Position numbers and translations under genes: made by a program
Virus record (IMG/VR): IMGVR_UViG_3300044691_000536
Location: 1 to 21,720 of that record
Strand: one strand, 5' to 3'
Origin: a virus
Length of the DNA stretch: 21,720 nt
Part shown: positions 12,943-19,974 of the stretch, piece after piece
Position numbering within the stretch: the stretch's first letter is position 1
How the letters are laid out: each line of letters opens with the position of its first letter
Notes under the pieces: generated by a model
What the model saw: only the letters and a program-made list of their open reading frames with translations
Database searches by the model: none
Told to the model about the DNA's origin: nothing

Positions 12943-14413
12943 GATATCCGTCAGTTCGTCCACGCTTGGTAATCCGTTGCAGCACATGCTTATGTGCGAC
13001 GCGATCGAGCCGGGAAGCGATCCTTCGTATCAACTGTGTAAAACCATATACGAATATCATCCACTCGGCGCCAAGCTCGTGGAAATCCCAACCGCCATAG
13101 CGCAATCCCAGCCGCGTGAAATCACGGTCACAGATGGCCCGGAGGAGCACTGCAAGAAGGCGTTCAACGCGGAATGGGAGAAACTACACGCCGACAAGGT
13201 CATCTTCAACGTATGTCGTCTATCCCGCGTCTACGGTATCGCATCGGTCGCCATGTTGGTGGAGGGTGAGAACTCTGCGACCGAGGTGGATTTCGAGAAG
13301 TTCTGGAACAAGCCGGTATCGTTCAATGTTTTCGATCCGCTGAACACGTCTGGTTCCTTGGTCCTGAACCAGGACCCGAACGCCTCTGACTATCAGAAGA
13401 TGCCGGGCCACATCGTCGTTCAAAATCAAACCTATCACCGGTCCCGTTGCTTCGTGAAGATGAACGAAGATCCGATTTACATCGGATACACTAACTCGGC
13501 GTTTGGCTTTGTCGGTCGCTCGGTCTATCAGCGCACACTCTTTCCGTTGAAATCGTTCGTTCGCACGATGATCGCGGACGAGATGGTGGCCAAAAAATGC
13601 GGCCTGATCGTCGCGATGATCAAGAATGCCGCGAGCATCGCCAACGCGACGATGCAGGCGATGATGGGGATCAAGCGCAGCATCCTGAAGATCGCTGAAA
13701 CAGACAACGTGATATCGATTGGGCACGAAGACAGCATTGCGGCTGTCGATCTGACGAATGTGAATGCCGCGATGGAGACGACGCGGAAGAATATCTTGAA
13801 CAACATTGCGTCTGGCGCCCCCATGCCGGCGATCCTTGTGAACGAGGAGACTTTCGCGGAGGGGTTTGGTGAGGGCACCGAGGACGCGAAGATGGTGGCG
13901 CGGTATATCGACCGCTACCGCAAGGAAGAGCTGGCGCCGATCTACGCTTGGTTTGACAACATCGTTCAACGACGGGCCTGGAATGAAGAGTTCTACGCGG
14001 CGACGCAGAAACTGTTCACGGAGTATAAAAACGTCCCTTACGAAACCGCGTTTACGAAGTGGCAGAACTCATTCTCGGCGGCCTGGCCGTCGCTGCTAGT
14101 TGAGCCTGATTCGGAGCGCGCCAAGGCCGACGATGTGAAGTTGAAGGCGGTTATTTCGCTGCTAGAGGTGCTGTTGCCGCAGGCGGACCCGGACAACAAG
14201 GCTGCGATCATCACGTGGGCCGCGGATAACATCAACGCGATGGAAGAACTGTTTACTTCGCCGCTGATGATCGACGCCGATGCGATGGCGGAATATGTGC
14301 CGCCGGTTCCCGCTGCGGGGGATGGCGATGGGACGAAGCCGCCGCAGCCGGAGAACTCGATGAAGGACAGCGCGTCAGTCATGGAACTGGTGCGGCGTGC
14401 GGCTCGCGCCTAA
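12935..14413 (+). CDS. Phage portal protein (DUF1073 / Phage_portal_3 type)
   Basis: About 492 residues from ATG 12935; ATG 12914 in frame would add seven. The pattern matches the DUF1073-type portal family: an N-terminal 'YQLCKTIYEYHPLGAKLVEIPTAIAQSQPREI', a central 'FNVFDPLN' and 'HRSRCFVKMNEDPIYIGYTNSAFGFVGRSVYQR' crown/stem region, and a late 'FGEGTEDAKMVARYIDRYRKEELAPIYAWFD' helical segment. The portal forms the dodecameric ring at one head vertex through which TerL packages DNA. The C-terminal 60 residues are acidic and proline-rich. Its start overlaps the small chimeric gene upstream, which suggests coupled translation. Confidence 0.88.
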   Translation: MAEISVSSSTLGNPLQHMLMCDAIEPGSDPSYQLCKTIYEYHPLGAKLVEIPTAIAQSQPREITVTDGPEEHCKKAFNAEWEKLHADKVIFNVCRLSRVYGIASVAMLVEGENSATEVDFEKFWNKPVSFNVFDPLNTSGSLVLNQDPNASDYQKMPGHIVVQNQTYHRSRCFVKMNEDPIYIGYTNSAFGFVGRSVYQRTLFPLKSFVRTMIADEMVAKKCGLIVAMIKNAASIANATMQAMMGIKRSILKIAETDNVISIGHEDSIAAVDLTNVNAAMETTRKNILNNIASGAPMPAILVNEETFAEGFGEGTEDAKMVARYIDRYRKEELAPIYAWFDNIVQRRAWNEEFYAATQKLFTEYKNVPYETAFTKWQNSFSAAWPSLLVEPDSERAKADDVKLKAVISLLEVLLPQADPDNKAAIITWAADNINAMEELFTSPLMIDADAMAEYVPPVPAAGDGDGTKPPQPENSMKDSASVMELVRRAARA

Positions 14414-14431
14414 AATGGGAATACGAGTGTG

Positions 14432-14815
14432 ATGCCAGAGAGAACGGTCGATAGGATTTACATAGACGCGTGTATTGATGCGGTTCCAGACTGGGCATGG
14501 GAGGCTGTTGGTCTCCGCAGCCCTCGCAGCCTTATGAGCGATACCAATAAGCCAGACGCCGATCCGGTCCAAGAGCGTGTGGACCAGGTGATCCAGCGCG
14601 CGATCTCCATCTCGGGTGATAAATGGGCGGACTATGTGAAGGCGTGGATGATCGAGGACGTGAAGCAGCCAGATGCCGATCCGGTTCATGATCGTGTGGA
14701 TCAGGTGATCCAGGACATGACCGCCGGCAAGGTGATACCGCGCAAGGTGGACGAATTGAGCACTGCGGTTGACCGGGCGAAGCGGGATCAGGCAGTGCAT
14801 CGGGTTACGAAGTAA
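14432..14815 (+). CDS. Hypothetical protein with an internal duplicated segment
   Basis: A 127-residue protein (ATG 14432; GTG 14429 is adjacent). A 15-residue unit PDADPV(Q/H)(E/D)RVDQVIQ occurs twice, 39 codons apart, encoded by 45-base repeats at 14552-14596 and 14669-14713. The intervening part is amphipathic helix. No domain known. It sits between portal and lipase-like gene, so a structural or accessory role is possible. Confidence 0.55.
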   Translation: MPERTVDRIYIDACIDAVPDWAWEAVGLRSPRSLMSDTNKPDADPVQERVDQVIQRAISISGDKWADYVKAWMIEDVKQPDADPVHDRVDQVIQDMTAGKVIPRKVDELSTAVDRAKRDQAVHRVTK

Positions 14816-14821
14816 TCCGTG

Positions 14822-15427
14822 ATGCTCTCAGACCTCGATCTAGCCAAGCTTGAATTGGACACGTACGCCGTCACTCCGGTCGGCGAAGTGATAGCGGTGA
14901 ACGAAGACCGTGCCGTGATCACCCGGATGCCGGACGTGACCGTGGTCTCCATCATGGGGACAAACGATGCAAAAGGGTGGATTTCGGATTTTAAGATCCA
15001 GGGCGTCTTTTCCCGCACGCACCGTGACATCGGGGTATGCGAGAGCGGCTTCTTGGACGGCGCCGAGGCGCTCTGGCCACTGTTGGCGCCGCTCCTTGGC
15101 ACGGGGCCTATCATCCTTCAGGGGCACTCCCGCGGTGCGGGGATGGTCCCGATACTAGCGGCGTTCGCGCTCGATGCGGCGGTCAAGATCGAGCGCTGCA
15201 TCTGCTGGGAAGGGCCTTGGTGTGTTGGCCCGGTATGCCGTGACTTGCTTCTCGCCGCCAGTGTGCCTGGCGTTCAGTGGTGGCATGGGGATGATCCGGT
15301 GCCATGCATAGCGGCCGTGCCGTGGCTCATATCCAACGTCTGGCCGATCAAGCACTTTGGCTCGTGGAAGCTGGACGCGACGGCGTGTCATTTGATGGCG
15401 GGGATCGTTGCAGAACTATCCGTGTAA
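14822..15427 (+). CDS. Lipase-like alpha/beta hydrolase
   Basis: About 201 residues (ATG 14822; GTG 14819 also possible). 'SIMGTNDAKGWISDFK' resembles the oxyanion-side strand of class 3 lipases, and 'ILQGHSRGAGMVPILAA' carries the nucleophile elbow G-H-S-R-G (Ser near residue 103). Asp in 'GDDPVPCIAAVPWL' and His in 'ATACHLMAGI' complete a plausible triad. No signal peptide is present. Among phage structural genes it may be a virion-associated or lysis esterase, or an intracellular enzyme. The substrate cannot be read from the sequence. Confidence 0.75.
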   Translation: MLSDLDLAKLELDTYAVTPVGEVIAVNEDRAVITRMPDVTVVSIMGTNDAKGWISDFKIQGVFSRTHRDIGVCESGFLDGAEALWPLLAPLLGTGPIILQGHSRGAGMVPILAAFALDAAVKIERCICWEGPWCVGPVCRDLLLAASVPGVQWWHGDDPVPCIAAVPWLISNVWPIKHFGSWKLDATACHLMAGIVAELSV

Positions 15428-15457
15428 GTCTCGTGATACAACTGTAACCACAGAGTT

Positions 15458-15589
15458 TCCCAGCATCCACTGGGACGCAGCAACCACGGAAGCCCTTCAT
15501 CGGTGCCCGGTGGTTGCCTAAACCGCAACCCCCTGCTTGCTGCCGGGCGTGGATGGCCGGGCACCGATGGGGACTTTCCCGAGGTGAAA
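15458..15589 (+). promoter_or_regulatory. Structured leader with competing inverted repeats before the Rha-HNH gene
   Basis: Several complementary pairs sit in this leader: TCCCAG/CTGGGA (15458-15463, 15470-15475); CATCCAC/GTGGATG (15464-15470, 15549-15555); GCAACCAC/GTGGTTGC (15480-15487, 15510-15517); GGTTGC/GCAACC (15512-15517, 15525-15530); and a perfect 13-bp CATCGGTGCCCGG/CCGGGCACCGATG (15498-15510, 15557-15569). Several are mutually exclusive, as in a switch or attenuator. The AGGTG ribosome site of the next gene lies 12 bases past the last stem. Confidence 0.55.
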
Positions 15590-16432
15590 ATGAGTAGCGA
15601 AGCCGTGAACCTTGTCGGCGATCTGCGCTTGCGTGCCGATGGCATGATACCGGTGGTCAATAGCCGCGATGTGGCGGAGGTGTTCGGTAAGAGGCATGAT
15701 CACGTGCTTCGGGATGTTGATGCTCTGATCGGTTCCCCAGATTTGGGGAGCCTTATAAATCAAGGGGTTAGCGCTTTTCGCGAACTGGCCATCTTTGACG
15801 AAAAAGCCAATCGCGAGGTTCGATGCTTCGACATGACGCGCGACGGTTTTACACTGTTGGTCATGGGCTGGACCGGCGCAAAGGCGATGAAGTTCAAGAT
15901 CGCCTACATCAAGGCATTCAACGCCATGGAGATAGAGTTGCAGAAACCCCCGATTGTTCAGGGGGGGATCACGGCTCAAGAGTTACTGGCCGGGCTGAAA
16001 GAGGCGATCGCGCCATTGGCGACGCGTTTTGATGGACAGGACAAAGCGCTTGGTCGTGTCGAAAGCCGGGTTGATGGATTGGCGGAAGACGTGGCGTGTA
16101 TCAAAATGCGCCTTAACAGCGGTCGGCGCAGGATACAGGACAAGGCTAAACGCGATCATATAGCCGATATTTTCGAGCTGGGTGGTCGCTGCCCGTGCTG
16201 TAGCAAGCATGCAGTTGTAGATACAGACGGGAATAGACTCCCGTTCACGGACTTTGATCACTTTTGGGAAAATAGTATCGCTGACTCTTCGCACACTTGG
16301 CTTATCTGCAAGCCGTGCCACAATGAACTTACTCGTGGCCAAGTAGCGCGCTCTAACCGCACATCGGTATTCAACGCTTATCAGGACCAACGTAGTCGCC
16401 TATCTGCCAGGCAACCTCGTCTGTTCGGATGA
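15590..16432 (+). CDS. Rha-family regulator fused to an HNH-type zinc domain
   Basis: 280 residues from ATG 15590 (AGGTG 4 bases upstream; an upstream in-frame ATG at 15503 would run through the structured leader). Residues about 18-118 are the phage pRha domain: 'VVNSRDVAEVFGKRHDHVLRDVDAL' and 'FDMTRDGFTLLVMGWTGAKAMKFKIAYIKAFNAME'. A coiled-coil-like linker (about 130-180) follows. The C terminus has CPCC (201-204), DH (223-224), His235 and CKPCHN (240-245), like an HNH endonuclease or zinc-ribbon. Rha proteins are phage regulators or antirepressor-type factors. The fusion could couple DNA recognition with cutting. ATGA overlap with the next gene at 16429. Confidence 0.8.
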   Translation: MSSEAVNLVGDLRLRADGMIPVVNSRDVAEVFGKRHDHVLRDVDALIGSPDLGSLINQGVSAFRELAIFDEKANREVRCFDMTRDGFTLLVMGWTGAKAMKFKIAYIKAFNAMEIELQKPPIVQGGITAQELLAGLKEAIAPLATRFDGQDKALGRVESRVDGLAEDVACIKMRLNSGRRRIQDKAKRDHIADIFELGGRCPCCSKHAVVDTDGNRLPFTDFDHFWENSIADSSHTWLICKPCHNELTRGQVARSNRTSVFNAYQDQRSRLSARQPRLFG

Positions 16433-16755
16433 GCAAAACTGCATTTGATAAGATCGCCGAAGGTCTCAATGAGGCTCTGGAGATCGTTAGAGCCATGCCG
16501 ATGACCTGGAATTATCGCATCATAAAACACGATGAACCCGAATATGTCGGCAAAGAATGGTTTGCGCTGCACGAAGTCTACACAGATAACGGCAAGATGT
16601 CTTGGACGGAAGACCCTATTTCGTTTGTGTGCGACGTGGAAGAGGGGCCGGAGGGGATTACAAAATCCCTCGAAACGGCGCTTTCCGATGCTCGTAACCG
16701 TCCGGTTCTGCTGATGAGTGAGTTGATGGCGCAACTCGATGACCAACCTACCTGA
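16429..16755 (+). CDS. Small conserved protein with antitoxin-like N terminus
   Basis: A 108-residue protein starting in the ATGA overlap with the Rha-HNH stop. Residues 1-21 (MSKTAFDKIAEGLNEALEIVR) resemble the opening of many HTH antitoxins, but no helix-turn-helix follows. From residue 25 the pattern 'MTWNYRIIKHDEPEY...EWFALHEVYTDNGKMSWTEDPISF' matches a widespread family of small uncharacterised proteins as I remember it. It may be a fusion of an antitoxin N-terminal tag and that domain. Function unknown. Confidence 0.65.
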   Translation: MSKTAFDKIAEGLNEALEIVRAMPMTWNYRIIKHDEPEYVGKEWFALHEVYTDNGKMSWTEDPISFVCDVEEGPEGITKSLETALSDARNRPVLLMSELMAQLDDQPT

Positions 16756-16810
16756 CTTTCAGACGGTGTTGCGGCAGATGGGGCCGATGTTCAGTGCCGC
16801 CACCGAATGA
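16739..16810 (+). CDS. 23-codon mini-ORF before MuF gene, paralogue of the pre-portal ORF start
   Basis: ATG 16739 opens a 23-residue frame, MTNLPDFQTVLRQMG..., nearly identical at its start to the protein encoded at 12736. It overlaps both the end of the previous gene and the GTG start of the MuF gene, so it could act as a translational coupling leader or be a remnant of the same repeated gene. Coding status uncertain. Confidence 0.3.
   Translation: MTNLPDFQTVLRQMGPMFSAATE
16745..16767 (+). repeat. 23-bp exact direct repeat, copy 2 (upstream of MuF gene)
   Basis: Second copy of the repeat at 12742-12764, 4.0 kb away in the same orientation. It lies inside the mini-ORF at 16739 and ends 27 bases before the MuF start codon. 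Confidence 0.8.
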
Positions 16811-17651
16811 CCTAGGCTACTTCGGCCAGAGCGGGAGCACGTTCTATCGCGTCTTGTCCCAAGCCATCAACGAAATGGCTGAAACTGGTTTCGATAACGT
16901 CGCGAGACTGCAATATTGGGTGCAGCGCATCCGGGATGCTGCGGTTCGGTCCTTGATCCCCGAGTATATTTTGGAAGCGCAACTACACGCGGCTTTCCGC
17001 GGCACGTATGCGAGATTGATCGAGCGAGGCGGCATCGTCAAGCTTCACCCTGGAATTCCAAGGTTCACGCTGGAGAAGGTCCGTCCGGCCCTACACGCGG
17101 AACTTGCCAGGAGGCTAATGGCGGCACGGAACTTGATCAAGATGAACCGCCAGGAGGCGATCGAGACGACGGTACGCCGGTTCGCGGGCTGGGCTTCGTC
17201 GGTTCCGGACGGCGGCACGGACGTTGCGAACAAGCGTGCGACGAAGTCCGAAATACGCAAGGCGCTGGCGTCGCTGCCGTTTCGGGAACGGCGTGTGGCG
17301 ATCGACCAGGGCCATAAGTTCGTAGCGAACCTGAATAACATCCTTGCGACGGATGGCGGGGCGATTGCCGGGGAATGGTTGAGTCACTGGCGCCAAGTGA
17401 ATTACAACTATCGCCCCGATCACAAGGAGCGAGAGGGCAAGTTCTACGTAGTCAGGGGAAATTGGGCGCTTGATCGCGGTTTGATGAAGGTAGACGGGCA
17501 TAAGTATATGGACGATATTACTATGCCTGGGGAGGAGATTTACTGCCGATGCAGCTATCGGTACTGCTACTCGCTCCGCGCTCTCCCCCCCGACATGGTG
17601 ACTGAGAAAGGCAGGCAGGAGTTGGCGAGGGCCGCTCACATGGTGGCTTAA
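16794..17651 (+). CDS. MuF-type head morphogenesis protein
   Basis: A 285-residue protein from GTG 16794. The C-terminal region 'GEWLSHWRQVNYNYRPDHKEREGKFYVVRGNWALDRGLM' and 'DDITMPGEEIYCRCSYRYCYSLRALP' carries the His/Asp/Arg and CxC pattern of Mu gpF / SPP1 gp7 minor head proteins. The N-terminal 200 residues are helical, as in the family. These proteins bind the portal and help build the prohead or travel with the DNA. It ends tail-to-tail with a minus-strand gene, the two stops sharing TTAA at 17648-17651. In many phages this gene directly follows the portal; here three genes intervene. Confidence 0.85.
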   Translation: MPPPNDLGYFGQSGSTFYRVLSQAINEMAETGFDNVARLQYWVQRIRDAAVRSLIPEYILEAQLHAAFRGTYARLIERGGIVKLHPGIPRFTLEKVRPALHAELARRLMAARNLIKMNRQEAIETTVRRFAGWASSVPDGGTDVANKRATKSEIRKALASLPFRERRVAIDQGHKFVANLNNILATDGGAIAGEWLSHWRQVNYNYRPDHKEREGKFYVVRGNWALDRGLMKVDGHKYMDDITMPGEEIYCRCSYRYCYSLRALPPDMVTEKGRQELARAAHMVA

Positions 17652-18052
17652 TCTTCGGGCACACGTGGGATCTTGGCCACATGCCTTTCTAAGCTGCTGA
17701 TGGCATCTTTGAACAGCGACAGGAAGGAACACACAATTTTCGCATCCTCTTGATGTATCTCGCCGTTTTTCGCAGCCTCATTTTTGAGGTAATGCATCAC
17801 GCATCGTGAAAATTCTTTAGGGCCGAATTTAATTTCGATGGGGTTAAAGCCCTGTAACGGACCGCCGGTTTCCTCTACCCACCATGAGAATTCCACCTCT
17901 GGTAAATAATACCAGTTCCCTCTGGAAAAGTCGTGGAAGCATTCAATTAGCGATACACGAACTATATCATTGATATTAGAGTTTATACCCCGCAAGTTCT
18001 TATCATCAACTTCAAAGTTTCTGAAGTTTTCAGCAACGCCACGCTTCGTCAT
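17648..18052 (-). CDS. Hypothetical protein, last gene of minus-strand cassette
   Basis: A 134-residue soluble protein, lower in GC and richer in Asn, Phe and Lys than the plus-strand phage genes. The N-terminal 40 residues look helical; the middle has aromatic strands (NWYYLPEVEFSWWVEE); the C terminus is helical ('EDAKIVCSFLSLFKDAISSLERHV'). No family recognised. Its stop overlaps the MuF stop. Composition and opposite orientation suggest an acquired accessory (moron) gene. Confidence 0.65.
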   Translation of the reverse strand: MTKRGVAENFRNFEVDDKNLRGINSNINDIVRVSLIECFHDFSRGNWYYLPEVEFSWWVEETGGPLQGFNPIEIKFGPKEFSRCVMHYLKNEAAKNGEIHQEDAKIVCSFLSLFKDAISSLERHVAKIPRVPED

Positions 18053-18121
18053 AGGGGGTGTTTCCTGACAGTGGAAGAAGGGGTGTGCGGAACTGGAGCG
18101 GGCGTGGTCGATGGTGGATGT

Positions 18122-18496
18122 CTAAACCATGTCATCAAAGAATTCCGATAGCCGTTTGAACGCCGCTATGATCAGTTGGCCGTGGGGATAAAATATATAT
18201 CCTCCACTGTCGTCCTCACCCCAATATGTGTGCCTGCATTCTCGGAGGTTTCCTGATGGTCCCTCCCCATAGAAAATGCACTTACCCTCCGTGAGAGTTT
18301 CGCCATCGTTATCGATAAAGCCTCCAATGTATTCCAAAACGGCGAACTTTACCCACAAATCTTTGTCGTCGAATACAAAGAACCCTTTTGGAAGGTCCTC
18401 GACTCTAAATCTCTCTTTTACTATAGGGATCAGTATCCCGTCGGGCGCCGAGTGTTCTGCGCTATTAGCGAAAGATAGCCAGGGAGGAATGGGCAT
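18122..18496 (-). CDS. Hypothetical protein of minus-strand cassette
   Basis: A 124-residue soluble protein. ATG at 18496 is preceded on the minus strand by AGGAT. It is acidic and aromatic, with a beta-rich middle ('GFFVFDDKDLWVKFAVLEYIGGFIDNDGE', 'GKCIFYGEGPSGNLRECRHTYWGEDDSGGYIFYPHGQLIIAAF'). No catalytic motif is identified. It shares the lower-GC, Phe/Tyr-rich style of its downstream neighbour, which suggests both came together. Confidence 0.65.
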   Translation of the reverse strand: MPIPPWLSFANSAEHSAPDGILIPIVKERFRVEDLPKGFFVFDDKDLWVKFAVLEYIGGFIDNDGETLTEGKCIFYGEGPSGNLRECRHTYWGEDDSGGYIFYPHGQLIIAAFKRLSEFFDDMV

Positions 18497-18505
18497 TTTG
18501 ATATC

Positions 18506-18859
18506 CTAGCGATGATATTCTGCTTTGTCCGCCCACATCCTCTGGCAAGGCTGGTAATACCCATTAGCAGCCCCGTTCTGGAAGTGCCTGGACATGGTTC
18601 CGGAGCACTGCGCAATAGACGAAGCATCGTTGGTGATGCGCTTGAATCCGTCCATGAGCGCATCGCAAGCATAGTCGGGAACGGAACGAAAGATAGTCGC
18701 ACCAACTCTGCATTGCACGAGCGCTGACTGTTGGGCATGGGCGTGGGTCATAAAGAACCACACCGCCATTGCCGCGATACCGAATATCAGCAGGGTCCGT
18801 GCCCAGCGGAAGCAGATCAGGGCCGCGAGCACGCCAGCGATGATGAAAAGTGGGGTCAT
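18506..18859 (-). CDS. Small membrane-anchored, Cys-containing exported protein
   Basis: A 117-residue protein from the ATG at 18859, in an ATGA overlap with the 52-residue gene. Two hydrophobic segments (about 4-17 and 22-38) end in THAHAQQ, which resembles a signal peptidase site. The remaining 75 residues contain four spaced cysteines (in VQCRVG, YACDAL, AQCSGT and QPCQRM), suggesting two disulfide bonds in the periplasm. Function unknown; an envelope-modifying or exclusion role is a guess. Confidence 0.65.
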   Translation of the reverse strand: MTPLFIIAGVLAALICFRWARTLLIFGIAAMAVWFFMTHAHAQQSALVQCRVGATIFRSVPDYACDALMDGFKRITNDASSIAQCSGTMSRHFQNGAANGYYQPCQRMWADKAEYHR

Positions 18860-19014
18860 GACTGTAATTCTTTCTCGACTTGATCGAGCCATTCTTGAAC
18901 CAATCTATCAGAATCTTTTTCACCGTATTCACTTTGAGCTGCCCCGAGAGCCCACTGAAGCGTTTCGAGGATTTTCTTTGAGGGGCGCGGCAACAGGATG
19001 AGGATGGGGGTCAT
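18856..19014 (-). CDS. 52-residue helical protein of minus-strand cassette
   Basis: Starts MTPILILLPRPSKK at 19014 and ends EKELQS, with ATGA overlaps to the genes on both sides. The body (LETLQWALGAAQSEYGEKDSDRLVQEWLDQVEKEL) is an acidic amphipathic helix. No family known. Its last codons (GAA TTA CAG) and the overlapping start mirror the end of the 57-residue gene at 19211, including position relative to the next start. Confidence 0.6.
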   Translation of the reverse strand: MTPILILLPRPSKKILETLQWALGAAQSEYGEKDSDRLVQEWLDQVEKELQS

Positions 19015-19214
19015 GGACCAGATCCTTGGGTTACGAGAACGCCATGCGAGACAATAGGCACGTTCGTTCCGTCGTCGTCTATGTAGACGAGATCGACCAT
19101 ACGCACTGGATATGGAAGCGGCCCGCCGGTTAACATGAACGACTGCCCCGGAGCGAGGTTGGCAACGGTGATCGCCTCAGTCTGGGCAGGGATTGGGATC
19201 GTGGTGTTGGTCAT
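19011..19214 (-). CDS. Orphan truncated Ig-like domain
   Basis: A 67-residue protein resembling the N-terminal Ig-like domain of the plus-strand fibre: 'NLAPGQSFMLTG' matches NLAPGQAFTFSG in repeat 3, and 'VDLVYIDDDGTNVPI' matches VEQLVYKDNAGTNIPI in repeat 1. It stops after about two thirds of a domain. ATG 19214 lies in an ATGA overlap with the 57-residue gene, whose end supplies GAGGAGG as a ribosome site. It may be a decoy, a capping strand donor, or debris of a second fibre. Confidence 0.65.
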   Translation of the reverse strand: MTNTTIPIPAQTEAITVANLAPGQSFMLTGGPLPYPVRMVDLVYIDDDGTNVPIVSHGVLVTQGSGP

Positions 19215-19384
19215 GGCTGTAATTCCTCCTCGGTTGGGAAGCAGTCCCGCATGATCTCATCCCGGATTTGCTCTGTAAGCGTTCCTTTACGAACCTGGAA
19301 ATTCAGAGCACTCCACAGCCACATGATACGAACGTCCCTCTGATCATCCCAGGACGTGGGGGGTACAAAGTCATCATCGGCCAT
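19211..19384 (-). CDS. 57-residue hypothetical protein of minus-strand cassette
   Basis: An acidic, Trp-rich small protein (MADDDFVPPTSWDDQRDVRIMWLW...). Its second half is helical and ends TEEELQP with the stop in an ATGA overlap with the Ig-like gene. No family known. A 15-codon frame starting in the RHH stop (19421-19374) overlaps its start, forming a possible coupling leader. Confidence 0.6.
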   Translation of the reverse strand: MADDDFVPPTSWDDQRDVRIMWLWSALNFQVRKGTLTEQIRDEIMRDCFPTEEELQP

Positions 19385-19417
19385 GTGCATATACCTCGTT
19401 GATGAAGAGAATTGGGG

Positions 19418-19567
19418 TCATGTTTTGGATCTTTCGCGATATTCGTCGATGATTCTGCGGACCAGATCGGCAACCGAAATGCCCAACGTGGCAGATGTAA
19501 GTTTCAGATAGGCGATCTGCGGCCCGGTGAACGTGATCGTCTGCTTGTGTGTTGGGGTGGTGATCAT
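19418..19567 (-). CDS. Ribbon-helix-helix regulator
   Basis: 49 residues from ATG 19567 (an upstream in-frame ATG would add 12). The pattern 'KQTITFTGPQIAYLKLTSATLGISVADLVRRIIDEYRERSKT' fits a CopG/Arc-like ribbon-helix-helix: a short strand (ITFT), helix A, turn with GIS, helix B ending in a basic tail. It is the first gene of the minus-strand cassette, so it probably autoregulates the divergent promoter region at about 19570-19610. Family call is by pattern. Confidence 0.7.
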   Translation of the reverse strand: MITTPTHKQTITFTGPQIAYLKLTSATLGISVADLVRRIIDEYRERSKT

Positions 19568-19614
19568 GGGAACCACTATGGCACTAAAGCGGGCGTGATG
19601 CAAGAGGCTTTGGT

Positions 19615-19821
19615 ATGATAAACGGAAGTGCCGCTGGCCACACCTTCGTCAATGGCGTTTGCGTGTGCGGGCGCCGATTTGTTGACATCCAGTACTACAA
19701 TGAATCGCACGTCGATCAGAAAGATATTGCGCACACCGGCAACCTGACCTCATCCGAAGCACGGTCGATAGCCGATCTGAAGGCGCAGCAAGATAAGGTT
19801 TATGAACTGGTTTTGGCGTGA
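19615..19821 (+). CDS. Small zinc-site-like phage protein
   Basis: A 68-residue protein diverging from the RHH regulator. The N terminus 'GHTFVNGVCVCGRRFVDI' (His, then CxC) is typical, to my memory, of a small phage family with one zinc or CxC-type knuckle. The C-terminal half is helical (SSEARSIADLKAQQDKVYELV). ATG 19615 overlaps the stop of a 6-codon mini-ORF (ATGA). Function unknown. Confidence 0.6.
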   Translation: MINGSAAGHTFVNGVCVCGRRFVDIQYYNESHVDQKDIAHTGNLTSSEARSIADLKAQQDKVYELVLA

Positions 19822-19974
19822 CACCCCATTGCCCCACGGGCGATCCGCCGTAGCGCTGGCGGTCACAGTGCTCTGTTTCCTCCCGAAACTAACAAACTCC
19901 GTCCGGCGATTGCATGACGTCGGGCGGTATTTTTGGGGCAAACGAGAGGCATGCGCTGAATTGGAGTAACGACT

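Noticed and set aside
13220-13969. 249-codon minus-strand open frame
   Set aside because: Antisense shadow of the portal gene, rich in His/Arg with no domain pattern.
19566-19618. Two mini-ORFs (10 and 6 codons) leading into the gene at 19615
   Set aside because: Chained TGATG/ATGA overlaps are present, but the frames are too short to support as genes; the region more likely holds the divergent promoters.
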